Below are positions 9,611 through 19,284 of a stretch of DNA of 64,000 nt, one piece after another. This DNA is from Hyphomicrobiales bacterium (GTDB lineage: Bacteria > Pseudomonadota > Alphaproteobacteria > Rhizobiales > NORP267), in contig JAJFHA010000017.1 of NCBI GenBank assembly GCA_021775875.1, positions 62,001 through 126,000 on the forward strand, in the 5' to 3' direction. The position numbers and the translations under genes are program-made. The notes beneath the pieces are model-generated. The model had not been told where the DNA came from. It was given only the letters and a program-made list of their open reading frames with translations, and ran no database searches. Positions within the stretch are counted from its first letter, which is position 1; every line of letters begins with the position of its first letter.

Positions 9611-10769
9611 TCAAAATCCGGCTAACAAGCTTTGCTGTATAATCAACCACAGGAATGACCCGTGCATAATTAAGCCTGGTCGGGCCGATTACCCCGAGAA
9701 CACCAACAATATTGCCGCCTTCATCGTGATAAGGCGATAAGACGAGCGACGAATCCGACAGGGAAAATAATTTGTTTTCCGACCCGATGAAAATACGTAC
9801 ACCCTCCGCATCTTCAGCCAGATCAAGCAATTGGACAATTTCAGCTTTCTTTTCCAGATCATCGAACAGGACCTGAATTTTTTCGATATCGGCAATTGCA
9901 CTAACATCGTCAAGTAAATTAGCCTGGCCGCGCACGATCAGCGTTTTCGGCCGTCCTTCCGCATCCTTGGCCCAACTGGCGAGCCCGGCCTCAACAATTT
10001 TTTGCGTCAACTGGTCCAGATCGGTTTTCTGGCGTTGCTTCATATCTTCAAGCATCGCCATCACATCGGCAATGGTTTTACCCCGGATATGGGCATTCAG
10101 ATAGTTTGACGCTTCTTCGAGGGCCGATGTGGGCAAACCCGCTGGCAGGGCGATGATCCGGTTTTCAACCGAACTGTCTTCACCAACCAGAATGACCAAA
10201 GCCCGGGACGCTTCAAGACGGACAAATTCGATATGGCGCAAATACCGGTTGGCTTTTGACGCCAGCACAACGCCTGCACCGTGGCTCAGGCCCGACAACA
10301 GGCTTGAAGCTTCGGCAAGGATATCCTCATTGCTGGGCATCTCGCCATTGGCCAGCCCGGCGCGTTTGATCTGGCCGGCAATATCATCTTGTTCTTCGCT
10401 GGACAGCCCGCCAATTTCAAGCATCGCGTCTACAAAAAACCGCAATCCTTTTTCGGTCGGCAATCGACCGGCGCTGGTATGGGGCGCATGGATCAGGCCG
10501 AGCATTTCCAGATCAGACATGACGTTGCGCACCGACGCTGGCGACAACGCAATCGGCAATTGTCGGGAGACGTTACGCGACCCGATCGGCTCGCCGGTCT
10601 CCAGATAAATCTCCACAATGCGACGAAAAATCTCGTGCGAGCGGGTGTTCAGTTCGGCGAAAGCTGAGTTTGGTATATTCGCGATTCCGATTTCCAGCGC
10701 AAAAACGCCGCTCCCTGATCGGTAACATGGCAATATCGGCAATGTAGATAATGGGTTTGAGGCCGTCAA
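9606..10769 (-). CDS. hrcA: heat-inducible transcription repressor HrcA
   Basis: Represses heat-shock operons by binding CIRCE operators. An N-terminal winged helix ([30 protein letters not shown], continuing to [28 protein letters not shown]) is followed by a GAF-like and dimerisation region with GAGVVL and FIGSE. The N-terminus is uncertain. The longest frame begins at a TTG at 10769 and would give 387 residues, but family members usually begin just before the LNTRSHEIF segment; an AGGGAG site near 10710 points to a start around there, perhaps a rare codon. Divergent from rph and upstream of grpE. I saw no CIRCE element in the window. Confidence 0.92.
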   Translation of the reverse strand: MTASNPLSTLPILPCYRSGSGVFALEIGIANIPNSAFAELNTRSHEIFRRIVEIYLETGEPIGSRNVSRQLPIALSPASVRNVMSDLEMLGLIHAPHTSAGRLPTEKGLRFFVDAMLEIGGLSSEEQDDIAGQIKRAGLANGEMPSNEDILAEASSLLSGLSHGAGVVLASKANRYLRHIEFVRLEASRALVILVGEDSSVENRIIALPAGLPTSALEEASNYLNAHIRGKTIADVMAMLEDMKQRQKTDLDQLTQKIVEAGLASWAKDAEGRPKTLIVRGQANLLDDVSAIADIEKIQVLFDDLEKKAEIVQLLDLAEDAEGVRIFIGSENKLFSLSDSSLVLSPYHDEGGNIVGVLGVIGPTRLNYARVIPVVDYTAKLVSRILT

Positions 10770-10856
10770 TCAGACGGCTTGGGAAAGCTCCGACAGGGTT
10801 TACGGTTCCCGGTCCCCGCGCTAGACAGCCCCACCAAACAGTTACAGGAGAGATCA

Positions 10857-11582
10857 TTGACAGATCCGGTATCAAGACCTTCGAAACGCGCCACGGATGA
10901 ATTGCGCCAGATTATCATGGAGCGTAATTATACCCGCCACGCCGAAGGGTCTTGCATGATCCGATGCGGCGACACCCATGTGCTGTGCACGGCTAGTCTT
11001 GATGAACGCGTGCCGCCCTGGCTGCGCGGTGGCGGCAAGGGCTGGGTGACAGCGGAATATGGTATGTTGCCACGCGCCACCGGCGACCGGATGCGCCGCG
11101 AGGCAAAAAACGGCCAGTCCGGCCGGACCCAGGAAATCCAGCGCCTGATCGGGCGCAGTCTGCGCGCGGTTGTTGATATGAAAGCCTTGGGCGAGCGACA
11201 AATCTTGCTTGATTGCGATGTGATCCAGGCCGATGGCGGCACCCGTACAGCCGCGATCACCGGTGCCTGGGTGGCGCTGCGCGATTGCGTCAACTGGATG
11301 ATGGCCCGTGACATGCTGGAGAAAGACCCGATCATCGATCATGTGGCGGCAATTTCATGCGGAATATATAAAGGCGTGCCGGTTCTTGATCTGGATTATC
11401 CGGAAGATTCCGACGCTGACACGGACGCCAATTTTGTCATGACCGGGTCCGGCGGCATTGTGGAAATTCAGGCAACTGCCGAAGGCGTCGCATTTTCCGA
11501 CGAATCCTTCGGCGAAATGATGAGCCTCGCCCGGCTTGGTATTGACCGCTTGGTGGATTTGCAAAAGCTGGCCGTGGCTTGA
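10857..11582 (+). CDS. rph: ribonuclease PH
   Basis: Phosphate-dependent 3'-5' exoribonuclease that trims tRNA 3' ends. Signature segments are [13 protein letters not shown] at the N-terminus, [20 protein letters not shown] and [17 protein letters not shown], and the 241-residue length is standard. The start is taken as the TTG at 10857 with an AGGAGAG site five bases upstream; the frame is open 26 codons further but that extension is not part of the family. The stop codon overlaps the rdgB start (TGATG), indicating translational coupling. Confidence 0.97.
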   Translation: MTDPVSRPSKRATDELRQIIMERNYTRHAEGSCMIRCGDTHVLCTASLDERVPPWLRGGGKGWVTAEYGMLPRATGDRMRREAKNGQSGRTQEIQRLIGRSLRAVVDMKALGERQILLDCDVIQADGGTRTAAITGAWVALRDCVNWMMARDMLEKDPIIDHVAAISCGIYKGVPVLDLDYPEDSDADTDANFVMTGSGGIVEIQATAEGVAFSDESFGEMMSLARLGIDRLVDLQKLAVA

Positions 11583-12196
11583 TGGCGACAAGAAGGGTTT
11601 CATCCGGCACCGAATTGGTGGTGGCGACGCATAATCCCGGCAAGCTCCGCGAAATCCGGGCGCTGCTGGAACCGTTCGGGGTCATTGCCCGGTCTGCGGG
11701 TGAGCTTGGTCTGGAAGAGCCCGAAGAAACCGGTGTGACATTTATTGAGAATGCCAGGATCAAGGCGCTCGCTACTATGACCGCCTCGGGCCTGCCGGCT
11801 TTGGCGGATGATTCTGGACTTGCCGTTGCCGCGCTCAATGGTGACCCCGGTATTCATTCTGCCCGCTGGGCCGGACCGGACAAAGATTTCGCCTTCGCCA
11901 TGGGACAAGTCGAATCCAGATTGAATGAGACCAGCGAAAAGAATCGCAACGCCGCCTTCATTTGTGCCCTGACGCTCTGTTGGCCCGACGGCGAGATGAC
12001 AGATTTTGAGGGACGGGTCGAAGGCAATCTCGTCTGGCCGCCCCGGGGTGACAAAGGCTTTGGCTATGATCCGGTTTTTATCCCCGAAGGGTTTAGCGAG
12101 ACCTTTGGTGAAATGGATCAGGAACAAAAACACGCCATGTCGCACCGCGCTGACGCTTTCAGGAAACTGGTCGATGCCTGTTTCAGCAAAAGCTAA
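11582..12196 (+). CDS. rdgB: XTP/dITP diphosphatase (non-canonical purine NTP pyrophosphatase)
   Basis: Hydrolyses ITP, dITP and XTP to keep deaminated purines out of nucleic acids. HAM1-family motifs: the nucleotide-binding [53 protein letters not shown] with the catalytic Asp pair, GFGYDPVF, and MSHRADAF. About 204 residues, normal for the family. The ATG overlaps the rph stop by one base and the 3' end overlaps hemW by 23 bases, so rph-rdgB-hemW is a tight operon. Confidence 0.97.
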   Translation: MATRRVSSGTELVVATHNPGKLREIRALLEPFGVIARSAGELGLEEPEETGVTFIENARIKALATMTASGLPALADDSGLAVAALNGDPGIHSARWAGPDKDFAFAMGQVESRLNETSEKNRNAAFICALTLCWPDGEMTDFEGRVEGNLVWPPRGDKGFGYDPVFIPEGFSETFGEMDQEQKHAMSHRADAFRKLVDACFSKS

Positions 12197-13358
12197 ATCT
12201 GTACAGTCAAAGATCCCGGACGCTTTCGGAATCTATGTGCATTGGCCGTTTTGCGCCGCCAAATGCCCCTATTGCGATTTCAATTCCCACGTGCGCCACG
12301 TGCCCGTAGATCAAAAAGAATTTGCACAAGCTTTTTGCCGAGAAATTGAAACCGTAGCTGCGCGGACGCCGGGCCGGGAAGTGGAGAGCATTTTCTTTGG
12401 TGGCGGCACCCCGTCCCTGATGGAAGTGACAACCATCAAATCAATCCTCGATTGTATCGCCGTGAATTGGGACATATCTGATGACGTTGAAATTACGCTG
12501 GAAGCCAACCCAACCAGCGCCGAAGCTGACCGGTTTCAGGGGTATGCCAAAGCCGGGGTCAATCGCCTGTCGCTTGGAGTTCAGGCGCTGAATGACAAAG
12601 ACCTGCAATCACTGGGTCGCTTGCACAGCGTAAAAGAAGCGCTCGGGGCCTTGGCGATGGCCCGCGATATTTTTCCGCGAAATTCGCTCGATCTGATCTA
12701 TGCCCACCCCGGCCAGACGCTTGACCAATGGCAGGATGAATTGGGTCAGGCGCTGGCGCTCGGGATCAGCCATATTTCGCCCTATCAATTGACGATTGAA
12801 GCGGGCACACCGTTTGCAGCGCTTCATGCGAAAGGTAAATTACATTGCCCACCCTCAGCCCTGGCGCTTGATATGTTCGAGACGACCCGGACCATGTGCG
12901 ATGCCGCAGGCCTGGTCACCTATGAAGTGTCCAATCACGCCCGGCCTGGAGATGAAAGTCGTCACAATCTGGTTTACTGGCGCTATTGCGAATATGCCGG
13001 TATCGGTCCCAGTGCCCATGGGCGGCTGAAAAACGCAGCTGGACGCTGGGCCACCGAAACCGAGCGTCACCCTGAAACCTGGCGGCAAATGGTGGAAGAA
13101 AATGGTTCAGGAATAATTGCAGATAATCTCCTGACCCCGGATGAGGCGGCGGATGAATATCTGCTGATGGCGTTGCGCCTTGCTGAAGGCCTCGATCTGG
13201 CGCGGCACGAAAAAATCAGAGGCAAAGCTCTGCCCGAGACGCGCTATCAGCCATTGATCGAAAACGGCTTTCTCGAACTTGATAACACAGGATATTTATC
13301 GGCCACCAACAAGGGCCGCCCACTCCTGAACACACTGATCGCGAAGCTCGCTGACTAA
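12174..13358 (+). CDS. hemW: radical SAM heme chaperone HemW (formerly called oxygen-independent coproporphyrinogen oxidase-like)
   Basis: Radical SAM protein of the HemN/HemW family; position beside rdgB and the short N-terminus point to HemW, which binds and delivers heme rather than oxidising coproporphyrinogen. The 4Fe-4S motif is [10 protein letters not shown] at residues 27-36 (CxxxCxxC), followed by [27 protein letters not shown] and [10 protein letters not shown]. The start at MPVSAKAK lies inside the end of rdgB. The last 100 or so codons are repeated, in broken form, downstream of the chemoreceptor gene at 15704-16008. A terminator follows at 13384-13405. Confidence 0.95.
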   Translation: MPVSAKAKSVQSKIPDAFGIYVHWPFCAAKCPYCDFNSHVRHVPVDQKEFAQAFCREIETVAARTPGREVESIFFGGGTPSLMEVTTIKSILDCIAVNWDISDDVEITLEANPTSAEADRFQGYAKAGVNRLSLGVQALNDKDLQSLGRLHSVKEALGALAMARDIFPRNSLDLIYAHPGQTLDQWQDELGQALALGISHISPYQLTIEAGTPFAALHAKGKLHCPPSALALDMFETTRTMCDAAGLVTYEVSNHARPGDESRHNLVYWRYCEYAGIGPSAHGRLKNAAGRWATETERHPETWRQMVEENGSGIIADNLLTPDEAADEYLLMALRLAEGLDLARHEKIRGKALPETRYQPLIENGFLELDNTGYLSATNKGRPLLNTLIAKLAD

Positions 13359-13383
13359 CCAGTGTCTCCTAATTTTTCATTTT

Positions 13384-13405
13384 GGTATCGCTTCGATACC
13401 TTTTT
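13384..13405 (+). terminator. Rho-independent terminator of rph-rdgB-hemW
   Basis: Perfect 7-bp stem (GGTATCG / CGATACC, 13384-13400) with a three-base loop, followed directly by five T residues. It lies 25 bases after the hemW stop. Confidence 0.8.
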
Positions 13406-13455
13406 GTTAACCTTGTCTGCAATACAGTGAATTGGGGAAATTAAATTGTTCATTG

Positions 13456-13474
13456 TTCAAGGCGCTGCCTTGAA
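13456..13474. repeat. 8-bp perfect inverted repeat upstream of the chemoreceptor gene
   Basis: TTCAAGGC, a three-base spacer, then GCCTTGAA, about 57 bases before the chemoreceptor ATG. It has no T tract and so is not a terminator; it could be an operator or a leader hairpin. Nothing else was recognised in the interval between hemW and the chemoreceptor. Confidence 0.5.
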
Positions 13475-13530
13475 TCCTGCGGGCTAATTAGAAGGAAAGA
13501 GATTTCCTTGAATCCAACGGATCAGAAAGT

Positions 13531-15591
13531 ATGACAATGAAAATCTTTACCAACATCAAAATCAGCCAGATGATTATGTTCATCGTCGCTATGCCTATCC
13601 TTGTAATGATGTTTTTTTCTACCCAGACGGTCATGAGGGAAATGGAAAAAAACACCTCTATGGCTGATTTGGGGCGACTGACTACGCTAGCCGTCACCAT
13701 GAGCAATCTGGTTCACGAACAGCAAAAAGAGCGCGGCGCAACCGCCGTTTATGTTGGTAGCAGAGGGCAAAGATTTGGCTCTGAACTGGCCTCCCAGCGT
13801 CAGGAGACTGATCATAAACGAGAAACTCTGGAGAATTTTCTGAAAGACTTTGATGCGGAAGCATACGGCGAAACTTTCAGTCACGATTTTCAGGCAATCC
13901 TGGCAAAGCTTGAGGAGATGACAAATATCCGCAATGGCGTTGATAGCCTCTCAATCTCTGCCTCGCAGGCTATTGGCTATTATACCGGTCTGAACGCCCA
14001 GAATTTGCAACTTATCGGACATATGGGCGAGCTGAGCCAGGATGCTACAATTGTTGCGCGGTTTGTCAGCTATTCCAACTTCCTCCAGAGCAAGGAACGT
14101 GCGGGGATTGAGCGCGCCGTAGGCGCAAATGCGTTTGCCAAAGGTCTGTTTACTTCGGGAGATCTGGACAGGTTCATACGTCTGATAGCAACACAGGACA
14201 CCTATAATCAGGTTTTCCTGACCATGGCGACGCAAGAACAAAGGGCTTTGTTTGAAGAAGTAATGTCGTCAGACGTCGTGAATGAAGTGCAACGAGTGCG
14301 GGAAGTGGCATTTTCCGGCGGCCTGAATGGTGAACTGCAAGGCGTTACCGGTGGATACTGGTTCGACAATATCACACAGAAAATCAATGGACTGAAAACG
14401 ATCGAAGACCGGCTTTCTGAAGATCTTTTGGGTGCCCTTGCAAGCCTCGAAGCAGAAGCAGAAAGCAGCCAGTGGACCGCCATTGCCGCGGCGCTGATTT
14501 CGCTGCTGCTCGTGATAGGCCTCTCGTTTGTGATTATCCGCAACGTCACGGGGTCCCTTGCCAACATTACTGAGGCTATGAAGCAACTGGCCGAAGGAAA
14601 TTTGGATGTAGAACTTCCACCGGAAACCGCCAACGAAATAGGCGTCATGGCCGGAGCCGTGCAAATATTCAAGGATAACGCCATCCGCAACAAGGAACTG
14701 GAAGCCGAGCAGGAAGCGGCAAAGGGACGTGCCGAAGAAGATGCCCGCAAAGTGCGACTTAAAATGGCTGATGATTTCGAAGGGGCTGTTGGCAGCATTG
14801 TCACGGGTGTCTCGTCTGCCGCAACTGAGATGCAGTCATCTGCTCAAACCCTGTCAGCCACATCGGAGGAAACCTCACAGCAATCTGCAACTGTGGCGAC
14901 GGCAGCCGAGCAAACTTCAAGCAATGTACAAACCGTATCAAGTGCGGCTGAAGAATTATCCAGCTCGATCGCTGAAATTAGTCGTCAGGTTCATGAATCG
15001 ACCAAGGCCGCCGATGCGGCAGTAGAAAGTGTAACAACGACAAATCAACGTATCCAGAACCTTGAAAAAGGCGCCGAAAAAATCGGCGAAGTTGTATCTC
15101 TGATTACGGATATTGCCGATCAAACCAACCTGCTTGCCCTGAATGCCACGATTGAAGCAGCTCGGGCGGGTGAATCCGGCAAGGGGTTTGCCGTTGTAGC
15201 AAGTGAAGTGAAGGAACTTGCCAGACAGACTGCTAAAGCTACCGAAGAGATCGATATCCAGATCAGGGAAATACAGGGTGCGACCCAGGATACGGTTGGT
15301 GCCATCCAGACCATCGGTGATACGATCCAGAACATCCAGGGAATATCTTCATCAATTGCTGCAGCGGTCGAAGAGCAGGGCGCTGCAACGCAGGAAATTG
15401 CCCGTAATATCGAGCAGGTTGCTGCAGGAACCGTCGAAGTAACAACTAATATTACCGGCGTGAATCAGGCTGCAGCTGAAACCGGTCAGTCAAGCAACCA
15501 GTTGCTGGAAGCGGCCAGCGAATTGTCGCAACAGTCAGAAACCCTGAGCACGGAAGTCGAAAAATTCCTGACCCAGGTACGCACTGGATGA
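13531..15591 (+). CDS. methyl-accepting chemotaxis protein with NIT sensor domain
   Basis: A 686-residue chemoreceptor. Transmembrane segment 1 is at about residues 12-32. A periplasmic NIT (nitrate/nitrite sensing type) domain follows, with the family-typical [20 protein letters not shown] segment near residues 65-84. Transmembrane segment 2 is near 315-335, a HAMP domain lies near 335-390, and a long methyl-accepting coiled coil follows with the signalling tip [19 protein letters not shown] and [16 protein letters not shown]. The ligand is inferred from the domain and could be nitrate, nitrite or something else. It is flanked by an intact hemW and a broken hemW tail, suggesting arrival by recombination. 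No other chemotaxis genes are in the window. Confidence 0.93.
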   Translation: MTMKIFTNIKISQMIMFIVAMPILVMMFFSTQTVMREMEKNTSMADLGRLTTLAVTMSNLVHEQQKERGATAVYVGSRGQRFGSELASQRQETDHKRETLENFLKDFDAEAYGETFSHDFQAILAKLEEMTNIRNGVDSLSISASQAIGYYTGLNAQNLQLIGHMGELSQDATIVARFVSYSNFLQSKERAGIERAVGANAFAKGLFTSGDLDRFIRLIATQDTYNQVFLTMATQEQRALFEEVMSSDVVNEVQRVREVAFSGGLNGELQGVTGGYWFDNITQKINGLKTIEDRLSEDLLGALASLEAEAESSQWTAIAAALISLLLVIGLSFVIIRNVTGSLANITEAMKQLAEGNLDVELPPETANEIGVMAGAVQIFKDNAIRNKELEAEQEAAKGRAEEDARKVRLKMADDFEGAVGSIVTGVSSAATEMQSSAQTLSATSEETSQQSATVATAAEQTSSNVQTVSSAAEELSSSIAEISRQVHESTKAADAAVESVTTTNQRIQNLEKGAEKIGEVVSLITDIADQTNLLALNATIEAARAGESGKGFAVVASEVKELARQTAKATEEIDIQIREIQGATQDTVGAIQTIGDTIQNIQGISSSIAAAVEEQGAATQEIARNIEQVAAGTVEVTTNITGVNQAAAETGQSSNQLLEAASELSQQSETLSTEVEKFLTQVRTG

Positions 15592-15609
15592 TCCAGACTG
15601 GGGTTTATA

Positions 15610-15637
15610 TTTTAGCCCCCCAACTGGGGGGCTAAAA
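15610..15637 (+). terminator. strong stem-loop after the chemoreceptor gene, likely terminator
   Basis: Perfect 12-bp stem TTTTAGCCCCCC / GGGGGGCTAAAA with a four-base loop, starting 19 bases after the stop codon. The T and A runs lie at the base of the stem rather than after it, so it could end transcription from either side, or act as an RNA-stabilising hairpin. Confidence 0.6.
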
Positions 15638-15703
15638 GTCGCTTCGTACCGTCTTATTGATGGAATTTTGAATATTGCGAGCGCTACCATCACAAATTCA
15701 GAG

Positions 15704-16008
15704 GGTCGTTGGGCCATCGAAACCGAGCGCCACCCAGAAACCTGGCGGCAAATGGCTCAGGAATAATTACAGATAATCTCCTGACCCCGGATGGGGCGGC
15801 AGATGAATATCTGCTGATGGCATTGCGCCTTGCAGAAGGCCTCGATCTGGCGCGGTACGAAAAAATCAGAGGCAAAGCTCTGCCCGAGACGCGCTATCAG
15901 CCACTGATCGAAAACGGATTTCTCACGCTTGATGACGCGGAATATTTGTCAGCCACCAACAAGGGCCGCCCGCTCCTGAACACACTGATCGCAAAGCTCG
16001 CTGATTAG
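15704..16008 (+). pseudogene. broken duplicate of the hemW 3' end
   Basis: About 300 bases matching 13041-13358 (the last 100 or so codons of hemW through the stop) at roughly 90% identity. The copy has no start, and 13 bases are missing where the intact gene has two AAATGG repeats, which shifts the frame. Downstream of the deletion most differences are silent third-position changes in the hemW frame. The copy therefore looks like the tail of a once functional hemW allele rather than a recent local duplicate. Similarity stops at the stop codon; the hemW terminator is not repeated. Confidence 0.85.
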
Positions 16009-16046
16009 TCGGGACCGAATATATTTTTGAATTGTGCGTAATTCCT

Positions 16047-16085
16047 TTATGGCGACAGGGCCTCTTTCAACGGACCCTGTGAGGT
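16047..16085. repeat. imperfect hairpin between the hemW remnant and the orphan gene
   Basis: GACAGGGCC near 16053-16061 can pair with GGACCCTGT near 16073-16081, with one bulged base and a loop of about ten bases. It lies between the hemW remnant and the convergent orphan gene, where a terminator would be expected, but has no good T tract. Confidence 0.35.
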
Positions 16086-16111
16086 ATCAGATTAAATTTC
16101 CGGTTTTGACC

Positions 16112-16804
16112 CTAAGCGGTCATGTTCAAAAGGCCTTTCCTTCCGACATCAGCGATGCTTCCACCCAACGTTATTGTTCCCTCATGCGAACAATAAATGA
16201 TCCATTCATTTGACTGCGGAATCCAATACCCTTCTGCGTCACTGCAGAAGAAATCGTCCACTCCCGCGTCCAACAGATAGTTTTCCGGACCATGCTCACG
16301 TAGTTCAAAAATACGTGTCTCTCCGAAATCGACCATGAATTTTCGAAGCGACGATTGGAGTTTCGCTTCGTCGATTAAGTCCAGCTCAAGAGCGAGGAGT
16401 GACGGGTGCGTCCGATCACCCAGTGGATACCAATAGTCTCCGGCAGCGCCCCACTTCTCGGAGATTTTTTTCCAAAGCTCTGCAACCTCAATTGCGCTCA
16501 ACACCCGGCGATAAAACAAGGGTTCTTGGATAGGAAAATCCTCGGCTGCAGCCTTTCGAATAACCTCGGCAAACCTGTCACGTTCATTTTGCTCAGATGC
16601 CACCGCAATCGAGTTGTCGTGATGTCCTGTCAGATCGCTGTTAGCGCCTTGTCCAAATTTAGTCAGCAGCTTTATCAGTTCTCGCAAATCAGGCAACTTG
16701 TCAGGGTCAAGTGTCTCGACATTAACCAAAATGGCGTCGAGGACGGTGTACCTAGGGAAAATATCGTAGGCTTCGTCGCTATACGTCTGATCTTGCGAAC
16801 CCAT
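16112..16804 (-). CDS. hypothetical protein, orphan
   Basis: A 230-residue soluble protein without signal peptide or membrane segments. It is acidic, with a helical N-terminal half (residues 20-110) and a C-terminal half rich in aromatic residues (GDYWYPLG, EGYWIPQSNEWIIYCSHEGT, then ITLGGSIADV). The C-terminal Trp/Tyr/Cys/His pattern is reminiscent of small immunity-type proteins paired with toxins, but I do not recognise a family and no toxin gene is nearby. Base composition looks more AT-rich than the neighbours. The start codon lies five bases from a perfect 24-bp hairpin and has no visible ribosome site other than sequence inside that hairpin. Probably acquired. Confidence 0.65.
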   Translation of the reverse strand: MGSQDQTYSDEAYDIFPRYTVLDAILVNVETLDPDKLPDLRELIKLLTKFGQGANSDLTGHHDNSIAVASEQNERDRFAEVIRKAAAEDFPIQEPLFYRRVLSAIEVAELWKKISEKWGAAGDYWYPLGDRTHPSLLALELDLIDEAKLQSSLRKFMVDFGETRIFELREHGPENYLLDAGVDDFFCSDAEGYWIPQSNEWIIYCSHEGTITLGGSIADVGRKGLLNMTA

Positions 16805-16808
16805 TTGG

Positions 16809-16863
16809 TCGAGCGTAGCTCTTATTGGAATGTATCGTTCATTCCAATAAGAGCTACGCTCGA
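16809..16863 (-). repeat. perfect 24-bp inverted repeat (7-base loop) abutting the orphan gene start
   Basis: Arms 16809-16832 and 16840-16863 are exact reverse complements; the loop is TATCGTT on the plus strand. On the minus strand the stem ends five bases before the ATG of the orphan gene. There is no T tract. It may be a translational or transcriptional control hairpin, or the scar of a recombination or mobile element. Confidence 0.85.
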
Positions 16864-17011
16864 TGCAATAACGGCGGGCGAAATTATGAAGGTTTTTTTA
16901 CCTTGTTCATGCGTTTTCTGAACATATTTTCAGCGATTGGGCAACAAAGTAGAATGGTGATGGCACGGCGATTTCTGGCTTTCCTTGACGAATATCACCG
17001 GTGCAAAAACC

Positions 17012-18202
17012 CTAAAAAGTGCGCGGCCCAAATGCCCGGGGTGCTGGTTGCAGGATCTGGTTGCCGCCACCTTCGGTTACTTCCATGATCGCTAATCCGC
17101 GCTCGTTCAGTCCAGTTGTCAGGAAACGGAAAATACCGTCAACCCCGGCAAAGCCGTTCGGGTTGGTGAGCGACGCATCCGAAAAGCGCTGCCCCTGAGG
17201 CTGACTTGCAAGAGTGGAAGCCAGATTGACGGCATCATAGGCGAGGCTTGCAAGACGCGGTGGTTCAGACCCGTAGGTGGCCTGGAACCGATTGGAAAAA
17301 TCCTGAAATCCGGCAGGGTCGGCAGACGGATACCAGCCACCCCTGAGGGAGGGTTCCCGCCGCGCCCGTTCATCATTCCATTGTCCTGATCCGAGAAATT
17401 GAACCTGATCGATTTTGACACCGTGGATGGTCAGCAATGGTGTCAGGGACGGGATCACATTCGGCCCGTCGGGAATAAGGATCGCGTCGGCGGTCGGGTC
17501 ATCGCCGCTGGCCACTTCGGAAATTCTCTGCGCCGGTTCCATCATGCCCTGACGATCAAGCGGATAGGTTTCAATTGCCACCACCCGTCCGCCCTGTCGG
17601 GCTACAGCCTGCTGGAAGGCGCGCTCTACAATTGTGCCATAGGCATTTTGCGGCAGGATCGCGGCAAACGCACGTTTGCCTTGCGCGATCGCGTATCCAA
17701 TAATCTGGTTGATGTCGTTTTCCGGCAAAAAACTCAACAGATAGACGCCGCGCCCGGCAACGTTCGAATCCGTTGAAAACGCGATCATCGGGATATTTGC
17801 CTGCCGGGTAATGGCGCTGGCCGCGACAACGGATTCCGCAAATAGCGGCCCGATAATCAATTCCGCCCCCTCATTGACCAGTTCGGTGGCCGCAGATTGC
17901 GCGCCAATCGCTGTCCCACCGGTATCTTTCGGGATCAGAATGATGTCTGGATTATTGAAGGTAAAAAGCGCCAGCTCGGCGGCTTCCTTGAGCGACGTCG
18001 CGGTCCGCCCCGCATTGCCGTTGGCGGACAACGGCAACAACAAACCGATTTTGACCGTACCCGATCCGATGGCCTCGAATTGTTCGCCCTGATTGCCGCT
18101 AAAATCGGTAATCCCGCCCCGGTTTATATTGCCAGCGCTACAGGCAACAAGCAAAAAAGCGAGGGCCGTCAAGACCAGTCCGACCGGAAAAATTCTATTC
18201 AT
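17012..18202 (-). CDS. penicillin-binding protein activator-like lipoprotein (LpoA / periplasmic-binding fold)
   Basis: A 396-residue protein with an N-terminal lipoprotein signal (LLVACSAG lipobox near residue 21) and a domain of the type I periplasmic-binding fold resembling LivK: VKIGLLLPLSANG, ELIIGPLFAESVVAAS, IPMIAFSTD, and LGSGQWNDE. In alphaproteobacteria such proteins sit divergently to rsmI and are usually named penicillin-binding protein activators by similarity to the C-terminal domain of LpoA. Here only that domain is present, so a role in peptidoglycan synthase activation is family inference. Ligand unknown. Confidence 0.85.
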   Translation of the reverse strand: MNRIFPVGLVLTALAFLLVACSAGNINRGGITDFSGNQGEQFEAIGSGTVKIGLLLPLSANGNAGRTATSLKEAAELALFTFNNPDIILIPKDTGGTAIGAQSAATELVNEGAELIIGPLFAESVVAASAITRQANIPMIAFSTDSNVAGRGVYLLSFLPENDINQIIGYAIAQGKRAFAAILPQNAYGTIVERAFQQAVARQGGRVVAIETYPLDRQGMMEPAQRISEVASGDDPTADAILIPDGPNVIPSLTPLLTIHGVKIDQVQFLGSGQWNDERARREPSLRGGWYPSADPAGFQDFSNRFQATYGSEPPRLASLAYDAVNLASTLASQPQGQRFSDASLTNPNGFAGVDGIFRFLTTGLNERGLAIMEVTEGGGNQILQPAPRAFGPRTF

Positions 18203-18351
18203 GTCTGCTGAGTTTCCTCACCCTGCCGCAAAGTGCTGGGAAATGACCATATCAAGCGCCCAGCGTCCAGCCGAAATATGGCAGGAATCAGGACAAGTCC
18301 GTTTGAATGGTCTAGTTTGCCATGGATTTAGTTTGTTTTCCGGAAATTATA

Positions 18352-19281
18352 ATGCCCCAGAACCAAGATGACCCGGACAACCCGGCCAAAAATTTCAGTG
18401 CTTTTGGCCACACAATAGATGTGTCCCGGCCCGCGCCCGGCCTGTATATTGTCGCGACCCCGATTGGCAATCTGGGTGATGTGACCATCAGGGCGCTGGA
18501 AATTCTGGCAGGCGTTGATCGGATAGCCTGCGAAGATACCCGCGTCACCCGGCGCCTGCTGGAGCGCTATGGCATTTTGACGCCGTTGCTATCGTATCAT
18601 GACCGCAACGGTGCAACCCAGCGCCCGCGCCTGCTGGAAAAACTCGCTGGCGGCGCAGCAATTGCACTTGTCAGTGATGCCGGAACCCCGCTTGTCTCCG
18701 ATCCGGGATACAAATTGGTGCGCGAAGCAAAGGAAGCAGGAATCGAGGTTTTTGCGATTCCCGGTGCGTCGTCCGTCATGGCCGGGCTGGTGGTAGCCGG
18801 TCTGCCGACAGACAGATTTTATTTTGAAGGATTTCTTCCTAGCCGCCAACAGGCACGACTTGCCCGGATCAGGGAACTGGCCGGGATCGATGCTACATTG
18901 GTGTTTTTCGAATCTGCAAAGCGGGTGATCAAAACCCTTACTGATCTTCACGCTGAATTTGGTGACCGGGACGCCGTTGTCGCCCGTGAGATCACAAAAA
19001 AATTTGAAGAGACCATCCCCGGCACCCTTGGCGAACTGGCATCCGGGCTTGGTGATACTACTATATTAAAAGGTGAAATTGTGCTGCTGGTCGGCCCCCC
19101 GCCTGACAATGCCGGTGATGGGCCTTCCCTCGACGAAGCATTGAGCGATGCTCTCAAGACCTTGTCGGTGCGCGAGGCCGCAACCGAGATAGCGGATCTG
19201 CTCAATATGCCCCGCCGCAAGGTATATAACCGCGCACTGGAGCTGGCCGGAAAAAGCCCGGACAAAGATGGCAAGGGCTAG
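18352..19281 (+). CDS. rsmI: 16S rRNA (cytidine-1402-2'-O)-methyltransferase
   Basis: Methylates the ribose of C1402 in the 30S decoding centre using SAM. Tetrapyrrole-methylase fold with LYIVATPIGNLGDVTIRAL, ACEDTRVTRRLL, SDAGTPLVSDPG, AIPGASSVMAGL and FFESAKRV. The C-terminal PRRKVYNRALEL is the helical tail domain. Start chosen at MPQNQDDP (GGAAA upstream), giving 309 residues; an in-frame ATG ten codons earlier lacks a ribosome site. Divergent from the LpoA-like gene. Four bases after the stop begins the long RNA element that precedes yraN. Confidence 0.96.
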   Translation: MPQNQDDPDNPAKNFSAFGHTIDVSRPAPGLYIVATPIGNLGDVTIRALEILAGVDRIACEDTRVTRRLLERYGILTPLLSYHDRNGATQRPRLLEKLAGGAAIALVSDAGTPLVSDPGYKLVREAKEAGIEVFAIPGASSVMAGLVVAGLPTDRFYFEGFLPSRQQARLARIRELAGIDATLVFFESAKRVIKTLTDLHAEFGDRDAVVAREITKKFEETIPGTLGELASGLGDTTILKGEIVLLVGPPPDNAGDGPSLDEALSDALKTLSVREAATEIADLLNMPRRKVYNRALELAGKSPDKDGKG

Positions 19282-19284
19282 GGG

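Noticed and set aside
16825-17088. Plus-strand 87-codon frame beginning in the 24-bp hairpin
   Set aside because: It overlaps the 3' end of the LpoA-like gene on the other strand, has no ribosome site outside the hairpin and no recognisable features.
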